Shown: positions 8,522-18,073, numbered from the stretch's first letter. The stretch: DNA of 64,000 nt from Bifidobacterium platyrrhinorum (GCF_010667645.1 NZ_WHZV01000006.1:1-64000), one strand, 5' to 3'. A program made the numbers and translations. The notes: generated from the letters alone by a model not told the origin.

Positions 8522-10051
8522 TCAGTGCACGCGGGTTCCGGCGAGGAACGTCATCGTGACGTGACCGGGCATCGCGCGCATCGCCTCGGGCGTCGCGGCC
8601 GCATACGGATCGGCGTCGAGCAGCACGACGTCGGCCGGATCGCCGGCGTGCAGACGGACGCGACCGACCTCCGTCGACGCGGCCAGCGCGACCCCGACCG
8701 GCAGCCGCTGCTCCGGCTGGAACGGCTCGCGGGACGAACTTTCCGTGCCGAACACGGCAGCCGAAATCGCCATCCACGGGTCGAGCGGCGCGACCGGCGC
8801 GTCCGAACCCATACGCAGGCGGGTCCTCGCGGCGTGCAGCGAATGGAACGCGTACGGGATGCCGGCCGGCTCCGCCCAGAACCGCGAGATGACGTCGCGG
8901 TCGTCCATCGCGTGCTGCGGCTGGATGCTCGCCTCGAGTCCCAACGCCGCCAGACGCGGGATATCCTCGCGACGCAGCATCTGCGCGTGCTCGATGGAGC
9001 CGCGGGCGTGCGTGAGCTCCGCCGCGTCGAGTACGATGGCGTTCGCCTCGTCGCCGATCGCATGGCAGGCGATCGTGAACCCGTGCTCGGTGGCGAGACG
9101 CATGTAGCGCGCGATCTGGCTCGGCGTGTAGCTGAGCGTGCCGTACGTGGCCGGCGTGATGCCGGAATACGGCTTGGAACAGTAGGCGGAACGCGTGTTG
9201 AGCGAACCGTCGGAGATGAGCTTCATCGCGCCGACCTCACCCAGGCCGTGGCTGCCGGGCAGGGGCTTGCCGGTATGCCAGCCGGCGGCGATGGCGGCTT
9301 CGAGCCGTTCCGGGTAGACGCCGGCCCTCACGCGGAGTTTGTCGATGCCGGCGGCGAAGCGTGCGGCCCACGTGTCGATGTTCTCCGCCATCTCGTAGTC
9401 GCGGATGCCGGTGACGCCCTTGCCTGCGGCGTCCCGTTCGGCCTCGCGCAGCAGGCGGTCGGTCTCCTCGGCGGCGCCCGGTGCCTTGTCGAACTTGGTG
9501 TATGCGTCGAACCATTCGAGCTCGCCGACCAGGCCGGTGGTCTCGTCCGCATGCACGCCGAGCCGGCGCGCGGCGGCCGAATTCACCCAGCCGCAGTGCA
9601 TGTCGGCACTGGACAGGGCGACGGGCTGCTCGCCGGCGACGGCGTCGATGGCCGCCAGCGTGGGCTGTTCATCGTCGGCCCACAGCGAATGGCGGAAGCG
9701 CATGCCCACCACGAACGCGTGCGGGTCGAGCGTGCCGGCGGCGCGGCGTGCGTCGAGATGCGAGCGCAGCATGGCCATCGCCTCGGCGGCGGAACGCGCG
9801 TCGATGAGGTCGAGACGTCCGAGCGTCTTCGACCATTGCGTGAAGTGCGTGTGGCAATCCCACAGACCGGGGATGGCCCACAGGCCGTCGGCGTCGATGA
9901 CGGCGTCCGGGGCGGAACCGTCGGATGGGGAGGAGGACGGGGACGGGGTGACGGACTCGATCCGCCCTTCACGGATGAGCAGGTCCACACGTTCCGACGT
10001 GCCAGGAATCCCGGCGTTGGAGATGAGCACAGTAGTCATACGCGCCATCAT
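8522..10051 (-). CDS. Amidohydrolase (YtcJ-like, COG1574 type)
   Basis: A metal-dependent hydrolase of 509 residues. The N-terminal small domain ends in GLWAIPGLWDCHTHF, whose His-x-His pair starts the amidohydrolase metal site. Later blocks typical of the family are CHAIGDEAN, SIEHAQM, SIQPQHAMDD and RMGSDAPVAPLDPW, the last with the metal-binding aspartate. The substrate is unknown; members of this group are annotated as N-substituted formamide deformylases or exoenzymes without proof. The start could be ATG 10051, 10048 or 10039; none has a strong ribosome site. No transporter or partner gene is adjacent. Confidence 0.88.
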   Translation of the reverse strand: MMARMTTVLISNAGIPGTSERVDLLIREGRIESVTPSPSSSPSDGSAPDAVIDADGLWAIPGLWDCHTHFTQWSKTLGRLDLIDARSAAEAMAMLRSHLDARRAAGTLDPHAFVVGMRFRHSLWADDEQPTLAAIDAVAGEQPVALSSADMHCGWVNSAAARRLGVHADETTGLVGELEWFDAYTKFDKAPGAAEETDRLLREAERDAAGKGVTGIRDYEMAENIDTWAARFAAGIDKLRVRAGVYPERLEAAIAAGWHTGKPLPGSHGLGEVGAMKLISDGSLNTRSAYCSKPYSGITPATYGTLSYTPSQIARYMRLATEHGFTIACHAIGDEANAIVLDAAELTHARGSIEHAQMLRREDIPRLAALGLEASIQPQHAMDDRDVISRFWAEPAGIPYAFHSLHAARTRLRMGSDAPVAPLDPWMAISAAVFGTESSSREPFQPEQRLPVGVALAASTEVGRVRLHAGDPADVVLLDADPYAAATPEAMRAMPGHVTMTFLAGTRVH

Positions 10052-10149
10052 GCCACCGGCGGCCCGCCCGTACGCCGTCCGTTCCGATTCGGTGTCGAAA
10101 CACGGGGAGGGTGGGCCAAGAGTACGGCATCCCGGACAAATGACGACGG

Positions 10150-10530
10150 CATCCGGAACAACGTACGCTACGGATCACTCAGCATACGTTCCTCCGGATT
10201 GGTGGAGGAAAACCCCGGAACAACGTACGCCGTATGCCATCGGGAGCCGAGTCTTCCCGTCTTTGGGAACCAGGTCCCCTCAGTCATCGGAAGCCGGGTC
10301 TTCCTAGTTATCGGAAGCCGGGGTTTCCCGGTCGTCGACTGTGGGACCGGACCAAACGTACGCCATGCGCCACTCGAAGTACGGTATCTCCGGTCAGCGG
10401 CGGTGGTACCGGGGATAACGTACACGAAGAATCGTCATGAGTACGGTATCTCCGGTCAACGGCCGTGAAGCCGGAAGGAACGTACACGGGAATGCTGCCT
10501 AGAGTACGTTCCTTCCGGTCAACTTCTACG
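10150..10530. repeat. GTAC-type hairpin repeat cluster
   Basis: The 500-bp gap between the amidohydrolase and putP holds a private repeat family. Its best unit is a perfect 15-bp inverted repeat, CCGGAAGGAACGTAC (10471-10485) with GTACGTTCCTTCCGG (10504-10518). A second unit (10379-10394 with 10409-10424) has 14 of 16 matched pairs. More degenerate copies of CCGGAACAACGTACG occur near 10150 and 10215, and GGAAGCCGGG-type copies at 10270-10330. No gene is visible here. Confidence 0.7.
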
Positions 10531-10555
10531 GAACCGGAAAGAAGGTCGGCGGGGC

Positions 10556-12202
10556 TCACTCCGCCTTGCCGCTGCGGACCTCGGCCTCCATGGCCTCCAT
10601 CGGCTCGTCGACGAGGACGGAACCGGACGGCAGGGTGCCGGGGAGCGGGTCGTCCATGTAGTGGTCGAACTCGTAGAGCATCTGGTCGTTCGGCTTCTCG
10701 GTGACGAGCGAGAACACGACGATGCACAGCAGCGAGACGAGGAACGCGGGCAGCAGCTCGTAGATCGCGAACACGCCGCCCAGCGGCTTGACGAGGTTGT
10801 GCCAGATGAACACGGTGGCGGTGCCGGAGACCATGCCGGCGACGGCGCCCACCTTGTTCGCGCGGCGCCAGTAGAGCGCGCACAGCATGAGCGGGCCGAA
10901 CGAGGCACCGAGGCCGGCCCACGCGTAGGAGACGACCTGGAAGATCGAGGAGTTCTGGTCGTAGGCGACGAGGCAGCCGAACAGGAACATCACGACCAGC
11001 GTGATGCGCGCGACGATCATCACCTGACGGTCGGTGGCCTTCTTGTGGAACAGGCCGCGGAAGATGTTCTCGCCCATCGCGGAGGCGCCGATGATCATGT
11101 ACGAGGAGCTGGAGCTCATCGACGCGGCGAAGATGCCCGAGACGACCACGCCGCACACGAAGCTCGGCAGCAGCGTCTGCGCGAGCACGATGAAGATGGT
11201 CTCCGCGTCGGTGCCGGTGAGCAGGTGCGTGGGCATCATCGCACGGCCGACGAGGCCGATGCACACGGCGCTGGCGAGCGACAGCACGCACCAGGAGGTG
11301 GCGATGATACGCGATTTGCGCACCTCCTCGGCGTCGCGGATGGACAGGAAGCGCACGAGCACCTGCGGCATGCCGAAGTAGCCGAGACCCCACGCGAGCA
11401 TCGAGACGATCGTGATGATGCCGTAGTCGGTCGGAGCGCCGAACACGGCCTTGCCGGCCTCGACGATCTGCTTGCCGGTCTGCGGGTCGAGCGTCGGGGA
11501 GGCGACCTGCGTGCCGGAGATGAAGCCGGGGATCGCGCGCAGGAACGCGACGGTCTCGCCGATGCCGCCGGCGGAGGCGACCGTGCCGACGAACACGACG
11601 GCGAGCGCGAAGAACATGAGCAGCCCCTGGATGAAGTCGGTCATCACGACGGACAGGTAGCCGCCGACGATCGTGTACACGAACACGACGAGCGCGCCGA
11701 GCACCATCATGAGGTGGTAGTCGAATCCGAACAGGGCGCTGAACAGCTTGCCGACGGTCACGAAGCAGCTGCCCACGTACACGCAGAAGAAGACGAGGAT
11801 GATGATCGCGGAGATCGTCGAGATGACGCCTTTCCTGTCGTGGAATCGTTTGGCGAAGAAGTCGGGGATGGTGATCGCGTCGCCGGCGACGACCGAGTAG
11901 CGGCGCAGGCGGCGGGCGACGATCTTCCAGTTGAGGTAGGTTCCGATGGCGAGGCCGAGCGCGGTCCACAGCGGGTCGGCGGCGCCGGTGAAGTAGGCGA
12001 GGCCGGGCAGGCCCATGAGCAGCCAGCCGGACATGTCGGAGGCTTCGGCGGACAGTGCGGTCAGCCACGGGCCGACGCCGCGGCCGCCCGCGAAGTACTC
12101 CTTGGAGGAGGAGTTGGACCGCTTGGAGTAGATGAATCCGATGGAGAGCATGGCCGCGAAATAAATGACCATGGCCAGCAGGATCCAGAAATCGTTCGCC
12201 AC
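10556..12202 (-). CDS. putP: Sodium/proline symporter (SSS family)
   Basis: A 548-residue sodium:solute symporter, longer than E. coli PutP by about 45 residues at the C terminus, with about 13 hydrophobic helices. Family hallmarks are visible: a sodium-site region ALSAEASDMSGWLLMGLPGL near residues 48-68, RYSVVAGDAITIPDFFAKRF near 100-119, and SMSSSSSYMIIGASA near 334-348. It is predicted to import proline, probably for osmoprotection or nitrogen supply. The start is supported by AAGGCGG upstream. It is a single gene on the minus strand, downstream of the ThrE-like gene, with 380 bp between them. No proline-catabolic gene is adjacent. Confidence 0.88.
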   Translation of the reverse strand: MANDFWILLAMVIYFAAMLSIGFIYSKRSNSSSKEYFAGGRGVGPWLTALSAEASDMSGWLLMGLPGLAYFTGAADPLWTALGLAIGTYLNWKIVARRLRRYSVVAGDAITIPDFFAKRFHDRKGVISTISAIIILVFFCVYVGSCFVTVGKLFSALFGFDYHLMMVLGALVVFVYTIVGGYLSVVMTDFIQGLLMFFALAVVFVGTVASAGGIGETVAFLRAIPGFISGTQVASPTLDPQTGKQIVEAGKAVFGAPTDYGIITIVSMLAWGLGYFGMPQVLVRFLSIRDAEEVRKSRIIATSWCVLSLASAVCIGLVGRAMMPTHLLTGTDAETIFIVLAQTLLPSFVCGVVVSGIFAASMSSSSSYMIIGASAMGENIFRGLFHKKATDRQVMIVARITLVVMFLFGCLVAYDQNSSIFQVVSYAWAGLGASFGPLMLCALYWRRANKVGAVAGMVSGTATVFIWHNLVKPLGGVFAIYELLPAFLVSLLCIVVFSLVTEKPNDQMLYEFDHYMDDPLPGTLPSGSVLVDEPMEAMEAEVRSGKAE

Positions 12203-12582
12203 GCTAACCGCCTTATCCGTTGTCTCGATCCGTTGCCTCGGTCCAACCGGAAGCGGCGTATGCCGCCGGGGACGCCCCTCGGCCGTTGTCGCCGACGGCT
12301 CCCCTCGCGAGGGGAGCCGGAAGGAGGGGTGACGCGTCGAAGATGGTTGGACGGAGCGTATCTCTTACTTTCGTACTGTCGCCGACCTTCCCCGAAAGTG
12401 CGGACAATCCCGCGCCCACGTCTCGCATGTTGGGCGTATCCCATGGGAAAGGGCCCTCCGACGGGACATCGCCGTGAAGCAAACGCCGGAGGCGTTTGTA
12501 GGCGATGTGCGAGCCGACGGGCGAGCCGATATGGGGCCAGCCGTAGGCCGTCCGTAATTGCGGTCGGGCCGGGCAAAGGAAA
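12203..12582. other. Intergenic gap with two palindromes
   Basis: No gene is seen in these 380 bp. At 12297-12318 lies a perfect 22-bp palindrome (GGCTCCCCTCG and its complement). At 12479-12499 a hairpin CAAACGCC-GGA-GGCGTTTG lies downstream of the ThrE-like gene on the minus strand. The two flank the probable putP promoter region. Confidence 0.6.
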
Positions 12583-14526
12583 TCAGATGTCGTAACGCCA
12601 GGACTTGTCGGTGATGACGCGGGCCATCGCCAGTCCGATCGGCAGGCAGATGATGACCATGAACGCGCGGAACGCCCAGTCGAGCGCGGTCAACGTGTCG
12701 AACGAACCGAGGTGGAACATGGCCTGGTACATGTACAGGCCGGGCACCATGATCACGATCGACGGCACGGTCAGGCAGATGCGCGGGTAGCCGAAGTGCG
12801 GCGCGAGCCACCCCTTGCGCACGGACGAACGCCACGCGGTGGCGAGCAGGCCGGCAAGGAGGGCGCCGATGAACGCGCCCGCCTCGGCCGGCACGCCGTG
12901 GTCTACGATCTCGAGGCGCAGCGTGTCGGTGATGGCGCCGATGATCGCGGCCACGAGGCACATGCGCTGCGGCGAGTTGAACATCACGGAGAAGCCCCAG
13001 ACCCCGAGGAACGCGAACACGAAGCGCAGCGCGCCGTTCACCCACGGGTTAAGGCCGAGCGGCTCGAATCCGGTGGGGTTGAGGTGGACGATGGAGGCGA
13101 CCATCCAGCCCGCGAGCGTGGCCATGAGCACGATGCAGAAGAAGTAGGTGAGACGCTGCACGCCGGACGGGAAGTCGATCTTCGCCATGTCGAGTCCGCT
13201 GGTGATGAGCGGGAATCCGGGGATGACGAACAGCATCGCGCCGATGTACGCGGTGTCGTGCTGCAGCGCGACCGGGTCGAACATGCCGATGAGGCGCAGC
13301 GTGCCGGTGCAGGCGAGCGCGGCGAGCGCGACGCATACGAACGTGACGAAGAACTGGTTGAGGTGGTGCTTGAACAGGCGGCGGCGCAGCCAGTGGCCGA
13401 GTCCGGCGCCGACGAACGCGCCGACCATGTCGTAGGGGCCGCCGCCGAGCAGGAACACGAAGGACGCGCAGGCGATCGCGGAGGCGAGGCCGGCGAAGGC
13501 GGGGGAGTAGAGCGGCTTGCGGTGCTCGATCATGTCGAGGCGATGATGCGCCTGGCGCACGGTGATGCCGCGGCCGCCGTTGCCGGCTCCCGTCGGTTCG
13601 CCGTCGAGCGGGGCGAAGTGTTCGGCGTATTCCTTCGGCGGCCTGCGGTCGGACAGCTTCGATTTGCGCCGTTGCGCCGGCTTGGCGGCGTTGGCGGAGA
13701 CGTGTCCGGCGGCATGGTCGGGGAAGTTCGATTCCCTCGCATCCGGCACCGTCGCGCCGTGCGCCTCGGCCTCGCGTTTGCGTTCGTCGGCGGCGCGGGC
13801 GGCGAGGGATTGGGTCATCGCGGACTGCGACCAGTCGGTTTCATGCACGTGCAGCTGGTGGGCGCGCGGGTCGCCGGGATCGGTGTGGCGGGAGGCGTCC
13901 TCGAGCGCGTCGAGGACCGCGTCCTGACCGGGCTTGGAGGCGGCGCGCTCCGCCTTCTCCTCCTTGCGCAGCTGCTTGGACAGGTCGGCGGACACCTGCG
14001 AGGCGTCGCGCACATCGAGGTGCTGCATGAGGCCCTGTGAGACCTCGGGCTGCACGTGGTACATGCTCTCCTCGCCGAGGTTCACGCTGAACCAGTCGGC
14101 GAAGTGCTCGAGCAGCCAGATGCGTTCGGTGTTCACGCCGGTGCTCGGCAGGTCGATGACCTCGGTGATGCGGTCCTTGCCGTCCGTGCAGGCGGCCTCG
14201 ATGTCGGTGAGGTTGACGTCGGCGCGCACGTGCACGCCGAGCGGGTACGCGATGCGGTGCATCATCTCGCGCACGCGGAACGATCCGGTTCCGGCGGACA
14301 GGTCGAGCAGGCCGACGCGCACGATGACGCTGGCCTTCGCCGCGATGCCCGCCTCGGCGATGGGCTTGTCCCAATCGCGTTCGATGTCCTCCATATCCAG
14401 CGGAATGGAGTGGGTGTGGAAATGCTGGACGGCGATGGCGCCGTGTTCATGGCTGTTCTTGAGGTCGGCATGCCCCTGGACCGGGGACGGACCCTCCTGA
14501 TGTTGGCTCTCACTCACGCTGTCCAT
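12583..14526 (-). CDS. ThrE-like threonine/serine exporter family protein
   Basis: A 647-residue protein. Residues about 60-175 carry the cytoplasmic ThrE domain, with the typical LLDLSAGTGSFRVREMMHRIA block. Residues about 320-647 carry ten or so membrane helices of the ThrE/ThrE_2 type, including LFVIPGFPLITSGLDMAKID. Between them lies an unusually long charged linker (about 180-315) rich in Lys, Arg, Ala and His with no hydrophobic segment. Family members export threonine and serine. The start is uncertain: ATG 14526 has a weak ribosome site and ATG 14559 is an alternative. It is divergent from ppc across 270 bp. Confidence 0.85.
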   Translation of the reverse strand: MDSVSESQHQEGPSPVQGHADLKNSHEHGAIAVQHFHTHSIPLDMEDIERDWDKPIAEAGIAAKASVIVRVGLLDLSAGTGSFRVREMMHRIAYPLGVHVRADVNLTDIEAACTDGKDRITEVIDLPSTGVNTERIWLLEHFADWFSVNLGEESMYHVQPEVSQGLMQHLDVRDASQVSADLSKQLRKEEKAERAASKPGQDAVLDALEDASRHTDPGDPRAHQLHVHETDWSQSAMTQSLAARAADERKREAEAHGATVPDARESNFPDHAAGHVSANAAKPAQRRKSKLSDRRPPKEYAEHFAPLDGEPTGAGNGGRGITVRQAHHRLDMIEHRKPLYSPAFAGLASAIACASFVFLLGGGPYDMVGAFVGAGLGHWLRRRLFKHHLNQFFVTFVCVALAALACTGTLRLIGMFDPVALQHDTAYIGAMLFVIPGFPLITSGLDMAKIDFPSGVQRLTYFFCIVLMATLAGWMVASIVHLNPTGFEPLGLNPWVNGALRFVFAFLGVWGFSVMFNSPQRMCLVAAIIGAITDTLRLEIVDHGVPAEAGAFIGALLAGLLATAWRSSVRKGWLAPHFGYPRICLTVPSIVIMVPGLYMYQAMFHLGSFDTLTALDWAFRAFMVIICLPIGLAMARVITDKSWRYDI

Positions 14527-14720
14527 TACTAGCGCGCGGTCTGCCCGCAACGCATGCATACCACTTTTTTGTCCATTTTCCGGACAATCGACACTCGGCA
14601 TTCGACAATTCCCGCGAAGTATGCATGGAGAAAATGGGACTCGTAACGTGAGATGCGATTTACCGACGATAGAATGTCCAGCGAAAACCAAACGCCGCGC
14701 AGGGCTGTGGGCTCGCAACG

Positions 14721-14760
14721 GCCGGTCTCAACAACCATGGAGGAGCCATGGACGACCGGC
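14721..14760. promoter_or_regulatory. Nested inverted repeat just upstream of ppc
   Basis: GCCGGTC (14721-14727) pairs with GACCGGC (14754-14760), and inside them CCATGG occurs twice (14735-14740 and 14746-14751). The element ends 37 bases before the ppc start, so it lies in the ppc leader or promoter and could be an operator or 5' mRNA hairpin. Confidence 0.45.
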
Positions 14761-14797
14761 AGACCGAGCAACCCTCAACGCGGCAGAAGGAGGTCTG

Positions 14798-17554
14798 ATG
14801 ACAGATAACGATCAGCAGATCACGCCCGCCGACGCGACGATAGTCTCGACCGGCACCGGAACCAAGGGTCCCGAAGAGCGTCATCTTCCTGAATCGCTCG
14901 CCAGCGACATGGATCTGTGTCTGCGCATTCTGCGCGACGTGCTCGGCGAGTTCGATCCCGAACTGCTCGCCACGTTCGACGAAGTGCGGCAGTATGCGGT
15001 CGAGGCCAGCGCCGAACACTTCGAAGGCGTGATGGTCGATCCCGACCCCGAACACGACGGACTGAAGAAGGCCGTGGACGTCATCGACAAGATGAAGCTC
15101 CACGACGCCCAGCTGCTCGCCCGCGCGTTCGCCACCTACTTCCATCTCGCGAACCTGTGCGAGGAGGACTACCGCGTCTCCGTGCTGCACGCGCGCGAGG
15201 CGAAGGTCACCGAGGACAGCGCTGTGGACCCGATCAACGAGCTCACCGTCGCCTACCACCAGCTCATCAACGAGATGGGCCCGGCGAAGGCGAAGGAGCT
15301 GCTCGACCGGCTCGAGTTCCACCCGGTGTTCACCGCGCACCCGACCGAGGCCCGCCGCAAGGCGGTCGAGGGCAAAATCCGCCGCATCTCCGAACTGCTC
15401 ACCGCGCACAAGACGCTCGGCGGCTCGGACAAGAAGGAGAACAGCCGCCGCCTCTACAACGAGATCGACGCGTTGTTCCGCACCTCGCCGATCGCGCTGA
15501 AGAAGCCGACCCCGGTCGAGGAGGCGGACACCATCCTCGACATCTTCGACAACACGCTGTTCCACACGATCCCGCAGGTCTACCGTCGTTTCGACGACTG
15601 GGTGCTGGGCGACAAGGCCGGACTCGTCGAGCCCGTCTGCCCCGCGTTCTTCCACCCGGGCAGCTGGATCGGCTCCGACCGCGACGGCAACCCGAACGTC
15701 ACCGCCAAGGTGAGCCGTCAGGTGGCCCGCAAGTTCTCCGACCACGTGCTGGCCGCCCTCGAGGAGGCCACCCGCACCGTGGGCCGCAACCTCACGATGG
15801 AGGCCGAGACCACGCCGCCGAGCTCCGCGCTCAAGGTGCTGTGGAGCCACCAGAAGGAGATGAGCGAGAGGCTCACCGACAAGGCCGCCCTGATCTCCAC
15901 CAAGGAGCTGCACCGCGCCGTCATGCTGGTGATCGCCGACCGCCTGCACTACACGATCGAGCGCGACGCCGACCTCATGTACCACACGTGCGAGGACTAC
16001 ATCGCCGACCTCAAGACGGTCCAGAAGTCGCTGGCCGACGCGGGCGCCAGGCGTTCCGCCTACGGCCCGCTGCAGGACCTCATCTGGCAGGCCGAGACCT
16101 TCGGCTTCCACATGGTCGAGATGGAGTTCCGCCAGCATTCCGTGGTGCATTCGCGCGCCCTCGCGGACATCCGCGAGCACGGCCTGCACGGCGAACGCGG
16201 CGACCTGCAGCCGATGACCCAGGAGGTGCTCGACACCTTCCGCGCCCTCGGTTCGATCCAGAAGCGCAACGGCACGAAGGCCGCCCGCCGCTACATCATC
16301 TCGTTCACGAAGAGCGCGCAGAACATCAAGGATGTCTACGAGCTCAACCGCCTCGCCTTCGCCCATCCGGAGGACGTGCCGACCATCGACGTGATCCCGC
16401 TGTTCGAGCAGCTCGAGGATCTGCAGAACTCGGTGGACGTGCTCGAGGACATGATCAAGATCCCGGAGGTCCAGGCGCGTCTCAAGGCCACCGGCAACAA
16501 GCTCGAGGTCATGCTCGGCTACTCCGATTCGTCGAAGGACGCCGGCCCGACCTCCGCCACGCTGGCCCTGCACTCCGCGCAGGAGCGCATCGCCAAGTGG
16601 GCGGAGTCGCACGGCATCGACCTGACCCTGTTCCATGGCCGCGGCGGCGCCGTTGGCCGTGGCGGCGGTCCCGCCAACCGCGCGGTGCTCGCCCAGCCGG
16701 TCGGTTCCGTGAAGTGCCGCTTCAAGCTCACCGAGCAGGGCGAGGTCATTTTCGCCCGCTACGGCAACCCGGTGCTGGCCATCCGCCACGTCGAGTCCGT
16801 CGCGGCCGCCACGCTGCTGCAGTCGGCGCCGAGCGTCGAGAAGCGCAACACGGACATGACCGCCAAGTACGCGCAGATGGCGCATGAGCTCGACGAGGCG
16901 GCGCACAACCGCTTCCTCGACCTGCTGCACACGCCCGATTTCGCGCAGTGGTTCTCCACCGTGACGCCGCTGACCGAGATCGGCCTGCTGCCGATCGGCT
17001 CCCGCCCGGCCAAGCGCGGCCTCGGCGCGAAGTCGCTCGACGACCTGCGCACGATCCCGTGGATCTTCTCCTGGGCGCAGGCCCGCATCAACCTGGCCGC
17101 CTGGTACGGCCTCGGCACCGCGTGCGAGCAGTTCGGCGATCTGGAGACGATGCGCCAGGCCTACGAGGAGTGGCCGCTGTTCTCCACGTTCATCGACAAC
17201 ATCGAGATGTCGCTGGCCAAGACCGACGAGCGCATCGCGAAGATGTACCTGGCGCTGGACGACCGCACCGATCTGCCGGAGAAGGTCATGCACGAGATGG
17301 AGCTCACCCGCAAGTGGGTGCTCGCCATCGTCGGTGACAAGTGGCCGCTGCAGCACCGCCACGTGCTCGGCCAGGCCATCCGAATCCGCTCCCCGTACGT
17401 CGACGCGCTGTCCGTCACCCAGGTGCTCGCGCTGCGTTCGCTGCGCAAGAAGGTGGACAAGGAGGAGCTCAGCCACAGCCAGCAGGCCGAGTTCATCTAT
17501 CTCATCCTCTGCACCGTTTCGGGCGTCGCCGCCGGCCTGCAGAACACGGGCTGA
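14798..17554 (+). CDS. ppc: Phosphoenolpyruvate carboxylase
   Basis: A 918-residue enzyme that adds bicarbonate to phosphoenolpyruvate to make oxaloacetate, the main anaplerotic step in bifidobacteria, which lack a full citric-acid cycle. Both active-site signatures are present: FTAHPTEARRKAV with the catalytic histidine at His181, and FHGRGGAVGRGGGP near residue 613. GSWIGSDRDGNPNVT and LGYSDSSKDAG are also intact, and the C terminus ends in the typical QNTG. The start follows AAGAAGGAGG closely. The nearby beta-carbonic anhydrase at 29249 could supply its bicarbonate, although the two are not in an operon. Confidence 0.97.
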   Translation: MTDNDQQITPADATIVSTGTGTKGPEERHLPESLASDMDLCLRILRDVLGEFDPELLATFDEVRQYAVEASAEHFEGVMVDPDPEHDGLKKAVDVIDKMKLHDAQLLARAFATYFHLANLCEEDYRVSVLHAREAKVTEDSAVDPINELTVAYHQLINEMGPAKAKELLDRLEFHPVFTAHPTEARRKAVEGKIRRISELLTAHKTLGGSDKKENSRRLYNEIDALFRTSPIALKKPTPVEEADTILDIFDNTLFHTIPQVYRRFDDWVLGDKAGLVEPVCPAFFHPGSWIGSDRDGNPNVTAKVSRQVARKFSDHVLAALEEATRTVGRNLTMEAETTPPSSALKVLWSHQKEMSERLTDKAALISTKELHRAVMLVIADRLHYTIERDADLMYHTCEDYIADLKTVQKSLADAGARRSAYGPLQDLIWQAETFGFHMVEMEFRQHSVVHSRALADIREHGLHGERGDLQPMTQEVLDTFRALGSIQKRNGTKAARRYIISFTKSAQNIKDVYELNRLAFAHPEDVPTIDVIPLFEQLEDLQNSVDVLEDMIKIPEVQARLKATGNKLEVMLGYSDSSKDAGPTSATLALHSAQERIAKWAESHGIDLTLFHGRGGAVGRGGGPANRAVLAQPVGSVKCRFKLTEQGEVIFARYGNPVLAIRHVESVAAATLLQSAPSVEKRNTDMTAKYAQMAHELDEAAHNRFLDLLHTPDFAQWFSTVTPLTEIGLLPIGSRPAKRGLGAKSLDDLRTIPWIFSWAQARINLAAWYGLGTACEQFGDLETMRQAYEEWPLFSTFIDNIEMSLAKTDERIAKMYLALDDRTDLPEKVMHEMELTRKWVLAIVGDKWPLQHRHVLGQAIRIRSPYVDALSVTQVLALRSLRKKVDKEELSHSQQAEFIYLILCTVSGVAAGLQNTG

Positions 17555-17679
17555 CGTTTTGACCGGTGTTGCACGGCACGTGCCGTGCAACACCGCTGTG
17601 AAAGCCCGGTGGGCTTTCACAGGTCAAAACGTAGCGGGGTGTTTGCGCTTATCGCGCTTCGCGCGCGCAAACACCCCGC
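17554..17679 (+). other. Three-way-junction palindrome cluster after ppc
   Basis: An outer stem ACGTTTTGACC (17554-17564) with GGTCAAAACGT (17622-17632) encloses two hairpins. The first is a perfect 30-bp palindrome at 17565-17594 (GGTGTTGCACGGCAC and its complement). The second pairs CTGTGAAAGCCC (17596-17607) with GGGCTTTCACAG (17611-17622). Directly after it comes a third hairpin, GCGGGGTGTTTGCGC (17634-17648) with GCGCAAACACCCCGC (17665-17679). The first arm begins inside the ppc stop codon. The whole can fold into a cloverleaf-like shape. Confidence 0.85.
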
Positions 17680-17687
17680 AATACAGC

Positions 17688-17719
17688 AAGACCTCCGCAT
17701 TGTGCGGAGGTCTTTCCTT
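17688..17719 (+). terminator. Rho-independent terminator of ppc
   Basis: A perfect 12-bp stem, AAGACCTCCGCA (17688-17699) with TGCGGAGGTCTT (17703-17714), three-base loop, followed by TCCTTTT on the plus strand. It lies after the cloverleaf-like hairpin cluster. Confidence 0.9.
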
Positions 17720-17734
17720 TTCCCGCCGCCGCCT

Positions 17735-17906
17735 GCGGCGGATACTACGGAAATCACCTCATTGCTCCGTATTTTCCGCCGCTTATCCCATCTCAGAGGC
17801 GGTTTCCACGGAGATCACCAGTATCCTCCGTAAAATCCGCCGCTTAATCATCACTAGCGGCTGTTTCTACGGAGCAGTGGGCCCATCTCCGTAAAATCCA
17901 CCGCCG
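17735..17906. repeat. Palindrome array B (three units)
   Basis: Three ~50-bp imperfect palindromes at 17735-17782, 17795-17844 and 17856-17906. Each has an outer arm like GCGGCGGA/TCCGCCGC and an inner arm like TACGGAG/CTCCGTA. The loop of the first unit contains CTCATTG and that of the third CAGTGGG, which can pair when G-U pairs are allowed. The array lies just after the ppc terminator. Confidence 0.85.
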
Positions 17907-18073
17907 TCCCCATTCCCATTCCACTGCCATCGCGGCGGATCACGAACCCGCATAATCCGTGTGAACAATCTCACGCGCCACGCCATCACCGCCCCGCGAG
18001 CCCTGCCGCGAATCCCCGTTATAGTGCTGGTTGTCGGCGTCGACAGGGGGCAACAGCGCCGGCGAAACACACA

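Noticed and set aside
17565..17594. CACGTG-containing palindrome after ppc as a parS
   Set aside because: The flanks are GC-rich and do not contain the TTTC/GAAA parts of parS; it is a hairpin.
14660..17620. A ~980-codon open frame antisense to ppc
   Set aside because: Same codon-bias artefact; the ppc frame has all catalytic motifs.
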